Counted from the stretch's first letter, positions 26,766-36,023 are shown. The stretch: DNA of 64,000 nucleotides from Caulobacter segnis (GCF_029543125.1 NZ_JARQWW010000005.1:124001-188000); one strand, 5' to 3'. The notes: generated by a model from the sequence alone, not told the origin. Numbers and translations are program-made.

Positions 26766-27791
26766 TTGCCGCGCAAAACCAAGACACCCGCCTGTCCGGA
26801 GGAGTTCGCCGCCGCCGCGGGCCTCACCTACGTCAATGACGGCGACCCCGGCTTCAGCCGGATGAGGACGGCCAAGGGCTTCAGCTATAGGGAGAAGGAC
26901 GGCAAGGTCATCCGCGACGCCGCCGTCATCGACCGCATCAACAGGCTGGCCATTCCCCCCGCCTGGACCGACGTCTGGATCGCCCCCACCGCCGATGGCC
27001 ACATCCAGGCCGTGGGCCGCGACGCACGGGGACGCAAGCAATACCGCTATCATGCCGACTGGCGCGCCATCCGCGACGACCACAAGTATGGCCGCACCGC
27101 CGCCTTCGGCCGCGCCTTGCCGAAGCTGCGCCGCCGGCTTGAGGAAGACCTCGCCAAGCGCGGTCTGCCCCGCGAAAAGGTCCTGGCCGCCGTGGTCAGC
27201 CTGCTGGAGCAGACCCTGATCCGGATCGGCAACGACGAATACGCCAAGACCAACAAGAGCTTCGGCCTGACCACCATGCGCAACCGGCATGTGAAGCTGA
27301 CCGGGACCGGCGCGATCTTCGAGTTCCGGGGCAAGAGCGGCGTTCCACACAAGACCGGCTTCCAGGATCGTCGCCTGGCCCGCATCGTCCGCGCCTGCCA
27401 GGACCTGCCCGGCCAGCGCCTGTTCCAGTACGTGGACGATGACGGCCAGAGGCGGCCTGTCGAGTCCGCCGACGTGAACGCCTATCTGCGCGAAGCCATG
27501 GGCGAGGATTTCACCGCCAAGGACTTCCGCACCTGGGCCGGCACCCTGGCCATGGCGGAAGCCCTGTCGATGCAGCCTGAGCCCGAGAGCAAGACCGAAG
27601 CGAAAAGCACCCTCAACACTTGTGTGAAGGCCGTGGCCGGCATCCTGGGCAACACCGCCGCCGTCTGCCGCAAGTGCTACATCCACCCGGCCGTCTTCGA
27701 CGCATTCGAGCGCGGCGACCTGGACATCCGTCCCGTGGGTCAGCGCCGCGATCGGGAGCTGAAACTGCTGAAGCTGCTCGACCCAGCCTAG
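26766..27791 (+). CDS. DNA topoisomerase IB (poxvirus type)
   Basis: A 341-aa type IB topoisomerase that relaxes supercoils through a 3'-phosphotyrosine bond. The catalytic pattern is present: RIGNDEYAKTNKSFGLTTMR, FEFRGKSG (lysine), the arginine in FRTWAGTLAMAE and the nucleophile tyrosine in CRKCYIHPAVF. The start is the TTG at 26766 with GAAGGGA about 7 bases upstream; the longer frame upstream is antisense to rlmJ. The last 4 bases overlap the convergent WYL regulator gene. Bacterial members are common in alphaproteobacteria and not essential. Confidence 0.92.
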   Translation: MPRKTKTPACPEEFAAAAGLTYVNDGDPGFSRMRTAKGFSYREKDGKVIRDAAVIDRINRLAIPPAWTDVWIAPTADGHIQAVGRDARGRKQYRYHADWRAIRDDHKYGRTAAFGRALPKLRRRLEEDLAKRGLPREKVLAAVVSLLEQTLIRIGNDEYAKTNKSFGLTTMRNRHVKLTGTGAIFEFRGKSGVPHKTGFQDRRLARIVRACQDLPGQRLFQYVDDDGQRRPVESADVNAYLREAMGEDFTAKDFRTWAGTLAMAEALSMQPEPESKTEAKSTLNTCVKAVAGILGNTAAVCRKCYIHPAVFDAFERGDLDIRPVGQRRDRELKLLKLLDPA

Positions 27792-28768
27792 GCCCGGTGC
27801 GCCGCCAGCGCCTTTTCCAGCTCCTGCACCAGCATCGTCTTAAGCGCGGGCGGCGAGACGACCCGCACCTTGTCCTGCCAGGTGAACAGGTGCCAGGCCA
27901 GCTCGAGCATGCCGCTGGCGCGGAAGGCGACGATCACCGAACCGTCCGCCTGCTTCTCCACCGACTGGTTGGCGTGGAAGCGCCAGCGCAAAGCATCCTC
28001 GGCGCCTTCGGGCGTGATGTGGAGCACCACATCCTCCACCGCCCCCTGGTAGATGCCGAAGCTCTGGTCGGCGAAGGCCTGCAGCGAAAATCCCTCCGGC
28101 GGCGCGGCGTGCCAGGGCATGACCTCCACGTCGCGAATCTTGTCCAGACGCCAGGTGCGCGGCTCGGGCGACTTGCCCTCCCCCGCCACCAGATAGTTGC
28201 TGCGGCCGAACATGACGCCGAAGGGCGTCACTTCCCGCTCGCGCCCCGGCTTCGACCCGCCGTCGTATTTGAAGCGCAGGGCGGTCAGGCCGGTGATCGC
28301 CGTGCGGATGGCGCTCAGGACGGCCGCGTCTTCCATGGGACGGGCTCCCGCGTGGACAGCGATGGTCTCGGCCTGGACCAGGGCCTCCATGTCGGGGGCC
28401 AGCCGGCGGCGGGCCTGGGCGCGCATGGCGGCCAGCAGCTTGCGCTCCAGGCTGTAGAGCGCTTCCGCCCGTGCTGTGCCGCCGCTGACCTTCAGAGAAT
28501 CGGCCGCGGTGCGCAGGGCGACCATCTCGTCCGCCGTCGGCGCCTGGAACAGGCTGTCGAGACCCGACGGGATACGGAAACGCTTGGTCGGCGGGTCCTC
28601 CACCGCCTCCATCTGCGGGAAGACGGCCCAGACCGCGTCGCGCATCCGTTCCGCCGTCCGACGGCCGACGCCCAGGCCCTCCGCCATCTCATCCAGGGTC
28701 AAACCTTCGGCGGATCCTGCAAGCCGGCGCGCGAGGTCGAGGAGTAGTGCTGCCTTGTCGTGACGCAT
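27788..28768 (-). CDS. HTH and WYL-domain transcriptional regulator
   Basis: A 326-aa regulator. The N-terminal 65 residues are a DeoR-like helix-turn-helix (LDEMAEGLGVGRRTAERMRDAVWAVFP), the middle is a helical linker, and residues about 150-235 form the WYL domain (LRFKYDGGSKPGREREVTPFGVMFGRSNYLVAG) with the conserved basic residues that bind ligand, often a nucleic acid or nucleotide. A C-terminal extension (WCX) completes the usual length. Related regulators (PafBC, DriD of Caulobacter) respond to DNA damage and single-stranded DNA; whether this one does is an inference. Confidence 0.87.
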   Translation of the reverse strand: MRHDKAALLLDLARRLAGSAEGLTLDEMAEGLGVGRRTAERMRDAVWAVFPQMEAVEDPPTKRFRIPSGLDSLFQAPTADEMVALRTAADSLKVSGGTARAEALYSLERKLLAAMRAQARRRLAPDMEALVQAETIAVHAGARPMEDAAVLSAIRTAITGLTALRFKYDGGSKPGREREVTPFGVMFGRSNYLVAGEGKSPEPRTWRLDKIRDVEVMPWHAAPPEGFSLQAFADQSFGIYQGAVEDVVLHITPEGAEDALRWRFHANQSVEKQADGSVIVAFRASGMLELAWHLFTWQDKVRVVSPPALKTMLVQELEKALAAHRA

Positions 28769-28848
28769 GTCGACACCATACGTCCGATTTTGTCGCAGCG
28801 CCTGTTCAAATTCATTCTCAGCAAAACCGCAGAGCTGGATCGCCGCCG

Positions 28849-29181
28849 ATGACCGCCCTCTTCGCCTTCCGTCCCTTCACCACCTCGCCGCTGTCCTCGG
28901 ACATGATCACCGCCGTCCTGGCCTTCGCCGACGTGCAGGAGCCGGCCGGCGCCGACCGCACCAAGCTGCGCATCAGTCCCGAGCGCCTCGCCCAGCCGGA
29001 CGTGCTGGAAGCCCTGGGCGGCGGCGTCTCCCGGGTGGCGGACATCACGGTCGTCTGGAACGAGCGGGAAGGTCAGGTGGTCCGGGTCATCGACGACGCC
29101 CAGCTGCGCCGCAGCCAGCCGGAACCCTGGGAAGCCTATTTCGACCTGTTCGACGAAGAACCGGCTCGTCGCGCGGCCTAG
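28849..29181 (+). CDS. Hypothetical 110-aa protein
   Basis: I chose the ATG at 28849 (MTALFAFRPFTTSPLSSDMI). A soluble acidic protein without signal peptide; the C-terminus DPEPWEAYFDLFDEE-like stretch (here QPEPWEAYFDLFDEEPARRAA) is strongly acidic. No family recognised. It lies 80 bases from the divergent WYL regulator and overlaps the convergent Nudix gene by 4 bases. The composition at third codon positions matches its neighbours, so I take it as a real gene. Confidence 0.55.
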   Translation: MTALFAFRPFTTSPLSSDMITAVLAFADVQEPAGADRTKLRISPERLAQPDVLEALGGGVSRVADITVVWNEREGQVVRVIDDAQLRRSQPEPWEAYFDLFDEEPARRAA

Positions 29182-29627
29182 GCCCTGACGGGCGGCGTGA
29201 AGGCGCGGATCAGCTGGGCCAGCTCCGGCTCAGCGACAGATGCGGCCGCCTCCTCCGGCGTGAACCAGCGCAGGGTGCGCTGGTCGCTTTCCGGCCAGGA
29301 GATCGTCTGGACCAGGACGCGCAGGGGGAAGACATCCACGCGGCAGCGGATGGCCTCGCCCTTCTTGAGCACCTTGTCGTAGCGATAGGCGCCGACGGCG
29401 GTTTCGAAGACCTCGCCCTTCACTCCCGCTTCCTCCCAGGCTTCGGTCGAAGCGGCCCCGGCGGCGGTCTTGCGCTCCATCGGCCAGCCCTTCGGGATGA
29501 CCCAGCGCTGGGTTTCGCGCGAGGTGATCAGCAGGATCTCCAGGCCATCGCGCACACGGAAAGGCAGCGCGCCGTACTGCTGGCCCACCTCCTGCCCGTC
29601 GTCGTCGATGACCATGGTCTGCTTCAT
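29178..29627 (-). CDS. Nudix hydrolase (diphosphoinositol-phosphate phosphohydrolase-like)
   Basis: A 149-aa Nudix enzyme. The Nudix helix is visible in KTAAGAASTEAWEEAGV, with the metal-binding EAWEEAG glutamates; the leading arginine of the consensus is replaced by Thr. The preceding RWVIPKGWPMERK segment is typical of the MutT/DIPP subgroup that cleaves diphosphates attached to nucleosides or inositol. It is the last gene of a phosphate-related operon, and its start overlaps the pit stop (TGATG). A link to polyphosphate or inositol phosphate metabolism is an inference from context. Confidence 0.85.
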   Translation of the reverse strand: MKQTMVIDDDGQEVGQQYGALPFRVRDGLEILLITSRETQRWVIPKGWPMERKTAAGAASTEAWEEAGVKGEVFETAVGAYRYDKVLKKGEAIRCRVDVFPLRVLVQTISWPESDQRTLRWFTPEEAAASVAEPELAQLIRAFTPPVRA

Positions 29628-30625
29628 CAGGCGAACAGTCCCGAGATGAAATAGAACGCCGCGCCGATTGCGCCCGCCGCCGGCATGGTGATGACCCAGG
29701 CGGTGACGATGCTCTTGGCTACGTTCCAGCGGACGGCCGACACGCGCCGCGCCGCGCCCACGCCGACGATGGCGCCGGTGATCGTATGGGTGGTCGAAAC
29801 AGGAATGCCCAGATAGGTCGCCCCGAACAGGGTGATCGCCCCGCCCGTCTCGGCGCAGAAGCCCTGCATCGGCGACAGGCGCGTGATCTTCGAGCCCATG
29901 GTGTGGACGATCTTCCAGCCGCCCATGAGCGTGCCAAGGGCCATCATGCTCTGGCAGGTGATCACCACCCAGAACGGCACGTGAAAGCCGCCCTGCATCA
30001 TGCCGTTCGAGTACATGAGCACCGCGATGATCCCCATCGTCTTTTGCGCATCGTTGCCGCCGTGGCCGAGGGAATAGAGCGAAGCCGAAACGAACTGCAG
30101 CTTGCGCGAGATTCCATCCGCCCGTGCAGGGGAAGTTTTCAGGAAGGCCCAGGAAACGATCAGGACCAGCACGAGGGCGAGCAGAAAACCAACGGTCGGC
30201 GACAGAACGATGGCGAAGGTCGTCTTCAGCACGCCTTTCAGCACCACGGCGGAGAATCCCGCCTTGCTGATCCCCGCGCCCAGCAAGCCGCCGATCAGGG
30301 CGTGGGAGCTGGAGGACGGAATGCCGAGCATCCAGGTGATGACGTTCCAGGAGATGGCGCCCATCAGCGCCCCGAAGATCACCCGGTTGTCGATCAGATC
30401 GGGCGAGATGATCCCCGTCCCCACCGTGTTCGCCACATGCAGGCCGAACACCAGGAAGGCGATGAAGTTGAAGAACGCCGCCCAGAACACCGCCCAGTTC
30501 GGCGGCAGGACGCGCGTCGCCACGATGGTGGCGATGGAGTTGGCGGCGTCATGCAGACCGTTCAGGAAGTCGAACAGCAGCGCGATGCCGATCAGCACGA
30601 TGACGAAAGGAAGCAGCTCCACCAC
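29627..30625 (-). CDS. pit: Low-affinity inorganic phosphate transporter (Pit)
   Basis: A 332-aa inner-membrane transporter with two PD001131-type repeats: FDFLNGLHDAANSIATIVATRVL at the N-terminus and SLGHGGNDAQKTMGIIAVLMYSNG in the middle, each contributing to the phosphate/metal site. It takes up metal phosphate with a proton. It lies 12 bases after the DUF47 gene and overlaps the Nudix start by 1 base, so the three are one operon (DUF47, pit, Nudix). The DUF47-Pit pairing is a well-known arrangement. Confidence 0.94.
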   Translation of the reverse strand: MVELLPFVIVLIGIALLFDFLNGLHDAANSIATIVATRVLPPNWAVFWAAFFNFIAFLVFGLHVANTVGTGIISPDLIDNRVIFGALMGAISWNVITWMLGIPSSSSHALIGGLLGAGISKAGFSAVVLKGVLKTTFAIVLSPTVGFLLALVLVLIVSWAFLKTSPARADGISRKLQFVSASLYSLGHGGNDAQKTMGIIAVLMYSNGMMQGGFHVPFWVVITCQSMMALGTLMGGWKIVHTMGSKITRLSPMQGFCAETGGAITLFGATYLGIPVSTTHTITGAIVGVGAARRVSAVRWNVAKSIVTAWVITMPAAGAIGAAFYFISGLFA

Positions 30626-30637
30626 GGCGCGTCCGGC

Positions 30638-31279
30638 CTAGAGGTGTTCGATCAGGATGCCGCTGACGCGGTTGGCCACGTCCTCAAACCGGTCGAGCAC
30701 CTTCTCCAGGTGGCTGTAGATCTCGCGGCCGATGATGAAGTTCATGGCCTGGTCCTGGTTGGCCAGGAACAGGGCCTTCAGACCCTCGTCGTGCAGCGTG
30801 TCGCCCTTCTCCTCGAGATTGATGATCGCCTCGGCGAAGGCGTTCAGGGAGGCGCTGTTCTCGCGCATCTTCGACAGCAGGGCCACGCCGGCCACGGTGC
30901 GGTCGGCGGCGTCGATGATCAGGTCGGCCATCTCGCGCATCTTCGGCTCGAAGGTCTTCACCTCGAACAAGGCGATGGTCTTCGCCGTCTTCTGCATCTG
31001 GTCGATGGCGTCATCGAGGGAGGCGGTCAGGCCCTTGATGTCGCTGCGGTCGAAGGGGGTGATGAAGGTGCGGCGCACGGCCTGCAGCACTTCGCGGGCC
31101 ACATCGTCGGCCTCGTTCTCGTGCTGGATGACGCGGGCGCAGGCGGCTTCCAGACCGGGACCGCCGTCGAGCAGCTCACGCAGGGCGCGGGCGCCGAGCG
31201 CCAGGGTCTGGGCATGGCGGTTGAAGAGGTCGAAGAAGCGCTCTTCCTTCGGCATCAGCGCCTGGAACATCTTGATCAT
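30638..31279 (-). CDS. DUF47 (PhoU-like) Pit accessory protein
   Basis: A 213-aa all-helical PhoU-like protein that starts MIKMFQALMPKEERFFDLFN. Family features: HENEADDVAREVLQAVRRTFITPFDRSDI, LDDAIDQMQKTAKTI and a C-terminal IYSHLEKVLDRFEDVANRVSGI. Members bind metal ions through acidic residues and act as regulators or partners of Pit transporters, which fits the downstream pit gene 12 bases away. It is the first gene of the operon. Confidence 0.93.
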   Translation of the reverse strand: MIKMFQALMPKEERFFDLFNRHAQTLALGARALRELLDGGPGLEAACARVIQHENEADDVAREVLQAVRRTFITPFDRSDIKGLTASLDDAIDQMQKTAKTIALFEVKTFEPKMREMADLIIDAADRTVAGVALLSKMRENSASLNAFAEAIINLEEKGDTLHDEGLKALFLANQDQAMNFIIGREIYSHLEKVLDRFEDVANRVSGILIEHL

Positions 31280-31349
31280 CAGTCGAGCCCCGCAGGTGTC
31301 ACATACCTGTCATAAAGGCTGGAGCCTCTAGGCGCACGCGCCCCGAATG

Positions 31350-31380
31350 TAAATGCGGCGGAGCGCATCCGCCGCATTTA
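31350..31380 (-). terminator. Hairpin terminator after isovaleryl-CoA dehydrogenase
   Basis: TAAATGCGGCGGA (31350-31362) and TCCGCCGCATTTA (31368-31380) pair perfectly over 13 bp with a 5-base loop, 6 bases after the stop of the minus-strand acyl-CoA dehydrogenase gene. Strong stem; the A/T-rich ends give a short U run. Confidence 0.75.
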
Positions 31381-31386
31381 GGCGCC

Positions 31387-32547
31387 TCAGGCCCCGATCA
31401 GTTCGCGGCCGATCAGGAAGCGGCGGATCTCATTGGTCCCCGCCCCGATGTCGTAGAGCTTGGCGTCGCGAACTAGGCGCTCCACCGGCCACTCCTTGGT
31501 GTAGCCGGCGCCGCCCAGGGCCTGAACGGCCTCCAGGCTGACCTTCACGGCGTTTTCAGACGCCAGCAGGATCGCGCCGGCAGCATCGTAACGAGTGGTC
31601 TTGCCGGCGTCGCAGGCGCGGGCCACGGCATAGACGTAGGCGCGGGCCGAGCTGAGAGCCACGTACATGTCCGCTACCTTGGCCTGCATCAGCTGGAAGG
31701 AGCCGATGGCCTTGCCGAACTGCTTGCGGTCGCGGACGTAGGGCAGAACAACGTCGAGGCAGGCCTGCATGATGCCGAGCGGGCCGGCCGAGAGCACGGC
31801 GCGCTCATAGTCCAGGCCGCTCATCAACACGCCGACGCCGCCGCCGACGGGGCCCATGACGTTCTCTTCCGGGACTTCACAGTCTTCGAAGACCAGTTCG
31901 GCGGTGTCCGAACCGCGCATGCCCATCTTGTCGAGCTTCTTGGAGACGCTGAAGCCCTTGAAGCCCTTTTCGATCAGGAAGGCGGTGATGCCGCCGCTCC
32001 CCTCGCCCGTCTTGGCGTAGACGACCAGAGTGTCGGCGTGCGGTGCGTTGGTGATCCAGAACTTCGTGCCGTTCAGGGTGTAGCGGTCGCCGACCTTCTC
32101 AGCCTTCAGCTTCATGGAGACTACGTCGGAGCCGGCGCCGGCCTCGCTCATGGCCAGGGAGCCGACATGCTCGCCGCTGATCAGTTTCGGCAGGTAGCGG
32201 GCCTTCTGGTCCGGCGTGGCCCAGCGGCGGATCTGATTGACGCAAAGGTTCGAGTGCGCGCCGTAGCTGAGGCCCACCGAAGCGGAGGCGCGGGAGACCT
32301 CCTCCATCGCCACCACATGCTCCAGATAGCCGAGGCCGAGGCCGCCGTCGGCTTCCTCCACCGTGATCCCGTGCAGGCCGAGCTCGCCCATCTGGGGCCA
32401 CAACTCTCGCGGGAAGGTGTTGGTCTCGTCGATCTTCGCCGCCAGGGGCGCGATCTTGTCCGCCGCGAAGCGGGCGGTGGTTTCACGGATCGCGTCGGCG
32501 GTCTCACCGAGAGCGAAATCGAGTGCGGGGCCGGAATTCGGGATCAT
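31387..32547 (-). CDS. ivd: Isovaleryl-CoA dehydrogenase
   Basis: A 386-aa FAD enzyme that oxidises isovaleryl-CoA to 3-methylcrotonyl-CoA in leucine breakdown. It has the acyl-CoA dehydrogenase signatures [19 protein letters not shown] and [22 protein letters not shown]. The catalytic base sits where isovaleryl-CoA dehydrogenases have it, as the glutamate of [19 protein letters not shown] rather than near the C-terminus, which separates it from short-chain enzymes. Monocistronic, followed by a strong hairpin. Electrons would go to ETF. The nearby carboxylase and mutase serve related acyl-CoA routes. Confidence 0.9.
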   Translation of the reverse strand: MIPNSGPALDFALGETADAIRETTARFAADKIAPLAAKIDETNTFPRELWPQMGELGLHGITVEEADGGLGLGYLEHVVAMEEVSRASASVGLSYGAHSNLCVNQIRRWATPDQKARYLPKLISGEHVGSLAMSEAGAGSDVVSMKLKAEKVGDRYTLNGTKFWITNAPHADTLVVYAKTGEGSGGITAFLIEKGFKGFSVSKKLDKMGMRGSDTAELVFEDCEVPEENVMGPVGGGVGVLMSGLDYERAVLSAGPLGIMQACLDVVLPYVRDRKQFGKAIGSFQLMQAKVADMYVALSSARAYVYAVARACDAGKTTRYDAAGAILLASENAVKVSLEAVQALGGAGYTKEWPVERLVRDAKLYDIGAGTNEIRRFLIGRELIGA

Positions 32548-32578
32548 GGAACCCGGATATCATGAGCCCCGCGCAAGA

Positions 32579-33982
32579 TCATGCCTTGTCGTCGTCCTTC
32601 TCGGCCCCGCCAAGCAGGGTCAGAAGACGATAGGCGGCCCAACCGAACAAGCCGATGCCCACCGCCCCAAAGCCCCACAGAATCATCAGACCGATGGTCG
32701 GATCACCGTTGGGATCCGGCGCGGCGTTGGGAATCATCAGCACGCTGAAGGCGAAGGACACGGCGCCGGTGACACCAGCGATCACCGGCATGGCCAGCCC
32801 GACCTTGGCAGGCGCACCGTCCTTGCCCCGACGGCCACGGCGCTGGGGCGTGATCCAGGAGAACGGCTGCTCATCCTGATGCTCCGGCGGCGGCGCAGCC
32901 TCGACCTGAAGGATGCGCGGCGGAGGCTCTGAATAGGCCACGGTCTCGGCCGGCTTGAGCTCCTGCTCGGTCCCTTCGAAGGCATGCGGCGCGGCGACAT
33001 CGACCTGAGCGTCCTCGCCCTCCGGCGTGAGGGCGCGGGCTGCGTCCGGCTCCTCGTCATGATGCGGATCGAAGGAGGACATGCCCGGCAGGGTGAAGAT
33101 CGGCTCGTCGGACGCGTCCTCGGCCGGATGGTCGAGATGCGGTTCGGGCGCGAGCACGACCTCCGGCTCATCCTCGACCGGAGCGTTGGCGGCCACGCCG
33201 GGGGACCACAGGAAAGGCTTGCGGGGCGCTTCGGACGCCACAGCCGCGGCGGCTTCCGGCTGAGGCTCGGGCGCCGGCTGCTCCGCCTCTTCAGCAAAGA
33301 TCGCGGAAAGACGCGCGCCGACGTCTTCAACCGCGCGCTCGCTGGCGCTGGCAGGCTGGGGTTCCGGCGCGGGGACCGGCTGCTCGGCGGTGTCGCGCTC
33401 CACCCGGGCCTTGCCGTTCTCGAAGATCGCGGTGACGGCGGTAGGCGTCTGGACCGGCACGGTCAGGGCCGCATCGTAATCCACCTTGGGCTGCAGCAGC
33501 GGCGACGGTGCGGCCACCCACTTGCCGCCCTGGGGCGTCAGGAACAGGGTCTTCTCGGCCGCACGGCGGCGGACCAGGGCGTCGATGACGATCCGCTCGC
33601 CCTCGAAGTCGGCCTTGCGCCACATCTCCATGGCGCAGGCGGCCTGGATCAACGCGCCCTCGTTGATGCGACGCAGGACCGCCGAGCGGCGGAAGGCGTC
33701 CACGCCGATGTTGAACGCGAAGCACGCCAGGGCGTCGAACTGATTCTGGTTGAGCGGCGTGAAGACCTGCTCGTTCAGCACGTGCGATACGGCGATCAGG
33801 TCGTACATCAGCAGGGCTTCGGCGTCCTGCTCGGAAACCTCGGCGCCTTCACGCGCGGTCAGGGTGTGGCCGTAGCCGATCGTCCAGCGGCCGTCGGGCA
33901 GTTGGACGGCCTTTCGACGGCACCCTTCGAATCCCTTGATGAGATCGATGGCGGTTCGGGAGACCTGATGACGCGGTTTCAT
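32579..33982 (-). CDS. spmX: SpmX-like stalked-pole muramidase-domain protein
   Basis: A 467-aa protein with three parts: an N-terminal GH24 lysozyme-like domain (residues about 1-150; E19 in IKGFEGCRRKA and T34 in DGRWTIGYGHT), a long acidic and proline-rich linker (about 160-400), and two C-terminal membrane segments (AMPVIAGVTGAVSFAFSVLM; IGLMILWGFGAVGIGLFGWA). This is the build of SpmX, which marks the stalked pole in Caulobacter, recruits and activates the kinase DivJ, and steers stalk position in relatives. The aspartate nine residues after the catalytic Glu is replaced (L28). It marks the organism as Caulobacterales. Confidence 0.88.
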   Translation of the reverse strand: MKPRHQVSRTAIDLIKGFEGCRRKAVQLPDGRWTIGYGHTLTAREGAEVSEQDAEALLMYDLIAVSHVLNEQVFTPLNQNQFDALACFAFNIGVDAFRRSAVLRRINEGALIQAACAMEMWRKADFEGERIVIDALVRRRAAEKTLFLTPQGGKWVAAPSPLLQPKVDYDAALTVPVQTPTAVTAIFENGKARVERDTAEQPVPAPEPQPASASERAVEDVGARLSAIFAEEAEQPAPEPQPEAAAAVASEAPRKPFLWSPGVAANAPVEDEPEVVLAPEPHLDHPAEDASDEPIFTLPGMSSFDPHHDEEPDAARALTPEGEDAQVDVAAPHAFEGTEQELKPAETVAYSEPPPRILQVEAAPPPEHQDEQPFSWITPQRRGRRGKDGAPAKVGLAMPVIAGVTGAVSFAFSVLMIPNAAPDPNGDPTIGLMILWGFGAVGIGLFGWAAYRLLTLLGGAEKDDDKA

Positions 33983-34063
33983 CCGGTGAACTTGATCCAG
34001 TTTGGCACAGGAGCCGGTGGGTTTCGGCTCCTCGTCGCAAGAACGAGGCCTAAACGCCTGAGA

Positions 34064-35512
34064 TTATAGAAGGATGATGGCCGCCAGGCCCAGGAACGAC
34101 AGGAACCCCATGAAGTCGGTCACGAAGGTGACGAAGACCGACGAAGAAACCGCCGGGTCCCGACCCAACCTGTCGAGCGCCAGCGGCACCAAAATCCCCG
34201 CCAGCGAGGCCATGAACAGGTTGATGACCAGCGCCAGGGCGATGGTCAGACACAGCATGCCGTCGTGGAACACCGCGAAGACCGCAAGAGCCATGATAGC
34301 CGCCAGCGCCACACCGTTGATAAGTCCGACGCTCATCTCGCGCATGACGATGCGCACGGCGTTGGCGGCGTTCAGCTCGCGGCTCGCCAGGGCCCGCACC
34401 GCGACCGCCAGGGTCTGGGTGCCGGCGTTGCCGCCCAGGGAGGCGACCACCGGCATGAGGATGGCCAGGGTGACCAGCTTGCCGATCTCCGCCTGGAAGG
34501 CGCCGATGACGCTGGCGGCCAGGGCGGCGGTGATGGTGTTGACCACCAGCCATGGCAGACGCGAGCGGGCGGCGTCCAGCACGCCCGCGTCCCGGCCGGC
34601 ATCGCCCACGCCGGCAAGGGCGAGGATGTCCTCCTCGCTCTCTTCCTGGATGACGCCGACGATGTCGTCCACGGTGATCTGGCCCACCAGGCGGCCGCCG
34701 GGGTCGATCACCGGGGCGCTGATCAGGTGGTACTTGTCGAAGATGTAGGCGACCTCTTCCTGGTCCATGTCGGTGGTGATTTCGGTCACCGGCTCCATGA
34801 TCTCGACCAGATTGGCGCCGCGCTTGGCGCGCAACAGGGTCGAGGCCGGGATGGCGCCCACCGGCTTGAACGACGGATCGATCACGTAGATGTCGAAGAA
34901 CAGCTCGGGCAGTTCGTCGCCAGCCGAGCGGATGTGGTCGATGGTCTGGCCCACGGTCCAGAATTGCGGCGCGGCCAAGACCTCGCGCTGCATCAGACGG
35001 CCGGCGGTCTCCTCGGCGTAGGAGAGGCTGGTCTCGATGGCCGCCCGGTCGCTTTCGTCCATGGCGGCGAGCACCTGCTCGCGCTTCTCGTCCTCGAGAT
35101 AGTCGACCACGTCGGCGGCGTCGTCCGAATCAAGCTCCTCCAGCGCACGGGCCAGGGTCGCGGACGGCGTCGCCTCCAGCACCTCTTCGCGCAGGTTGTC
35201 CTCGAGCTCGGAGATCACCTCGGCCAGCGATTCGGGCGCGAGGTGGGGAATCACCTCCTCGCGGTAGTCGGCGGTGAGGAAGCCCATCAGGTCGGCGACG
35301 TCGGCCGGGTGCAGGGCGCCGACCAGTTCGCGCAAGCGCTCGCCGTCGCCGCGGTCGGCGGCGTCGATGACCATTTCGACGTATTCGGGGTTGAGAGCGT
35401 AGTCGTCGCCGAGGGCGAGGTCTTCAAGATCCTCGGCGACGTCTGGCTCAGGAATGGCGATGCCGGACTTCTGCATCTCGGCCTCGGTCAGGTCGGCTTC
35501 TTCCCTTTTCAT
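34064..35512 (-). CDS. mgtE: MgtE-family magnesium transporter
   Basis: A 482-aa magnesium channel. It has the N-terminal helical Mg sensor domain (residues about 40-160, many acidic patches such as EELDSDDAADVVDYLEDEKR), a tandem CBS pair (about 165-290, with VGQITVDDIVGVIQEESEEDI) and five C-terminal membrane helices that include PVVASLGGNAGTQTLAVAVR, the pore motif. At high internal Mg the CBS and N domains close the pore. No leader or riboswitch was recognised in the 60 bases between it and the upstream tRNA. Confidence 0.94.
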   Translation of the reverse strand: MKREEADLTEAEMQKSGIAIPEPDVAEDLEDLALGDDYALNPEYVEMVIDAADRGDGERLRELVGALHPADVADLMGFLTADYREEVIPHLAPESLAEVISELEDNLREEVLEATPSATLARALEELDSDDAADVVDYLEDEKREQVLAAMDESDRAAIETSLSYAEETAGRLMQREVLAAPQFWTVGQTIDHIRSAGDELPELFFDIYVIDPSFKPVGAIPASTLLRAKRGANLVEIMEPVTEITTDMDQEEVAYIFDKYHLISAPVIDPGGRLVGQITVDDIVGVIQEESEEDILALAGVGDAGRDAGVLDAARSRLPWLVVNTITAALAASVIGAFQAEIGKLVTLAILMPVVASLGGNAGTQTLAVAVRALASRELNAANAVRIVMREMSVGLINGVALAAIMALAVFAVFHDGMLCLTIALALVINLFMASLAGILVPLALDRLGRDPAVSSSVFVTFVTDFMGFLSFLGLAAIILL

Positions 35513-35571
35513 GGGGACCTCCTGATCCGAACTTAGGTTTGACCCTACGCGCCGTTCCTTACGTTTTTCAC

Positions 35572-35656
35572 TGGTGCGGTCGAGAAGACTCGAACTTCCA
35601 CGGGTTGCCCCACAGCGACCTCAACGCTGCGCGTCTACCAATTCCGCCACGACCGC
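35572..35656 (-). tRNA. tRNA-Leu (anticodon GAG)
   Basis: On the minus strand the sequence folds as a class II tRNA of 85 bases: acceptor GCGGTCG pairing with CGACCGC, D arm GGCGGAATTGGTAGACGC, anticodon stem-loop around TTGAGGT with GAG at 35622-35620, a long variable arm (GTGGGGCAACCC), T arm with GTTCGAGTC, and an encoded CCA at 35574-35572. The long variable arm and G-A-G anticodon specify leucine (CUC/CUU codons). Confidence 0.96.
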
Positions 35657-35707
35657 TCGTGGTGAGGCGCGGGGCGTAGCAAATTGATTTTGGTTTGTGA
35701 AGCGGAG

Positions 35708-35962
35708 TTACGTCGCTCCGGCCATGAAGTCGTAAACATTCGCCGCGCGAGTGACCTGAATCGAGATCCGATCGTCCATGATCTGGATCTCTCCGCGGGC
35801 CACCGGGTGGTTGTTGGCCAGAATCCAGACCTCGTCCGTGGCGCGGGCGTCCAGGGGAATCACCGCGCCCCGGCCCATGCGCAGCAGCTGCTGCATAGGC
35901 AGGATCGAACGGCCGAGAACCACCGAGATCTCGACATTGACGGCGCTGACCTGACTCACCAA
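35708..35962 (-). CDS. fliN: FliN/SpoA-domain flagellar motor switch-like protein
   Basis: An 84-aa protein made up of a single SpoA (FliN C-terminal) domain: VNVEISVVLGRSILPMQQLLRMGRGAVIPL, then VWILANNHPVARGEIQIMDDRISIQVT. This matches the C-terminal domain of FliN, which forms the lower C ring of the flagellar motor. It is shorter than typical FliN (over 100 aa) and has no N-terminal extension, and no other flagellar genes are nearby. It could be the motor FliN or a stand-alone paralogue. The start codon at 35962 could be one of several. Confidence 0.75.
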   Translation of the reverse strand: MVSQVSAVNVEISVVLGRSILPMQQLLRMGRGAVIPLDARATDEVWILANNHPVARGEIQIMDDRISIQVTRAANVYDFMAGAT

Positions 35963-36023
35963 CTCACCCTGAAGAATCCCTCGGGTCGTTTTGACCTCCG
36001 GCAGGGGCTAGAGTGCGGGCGTC

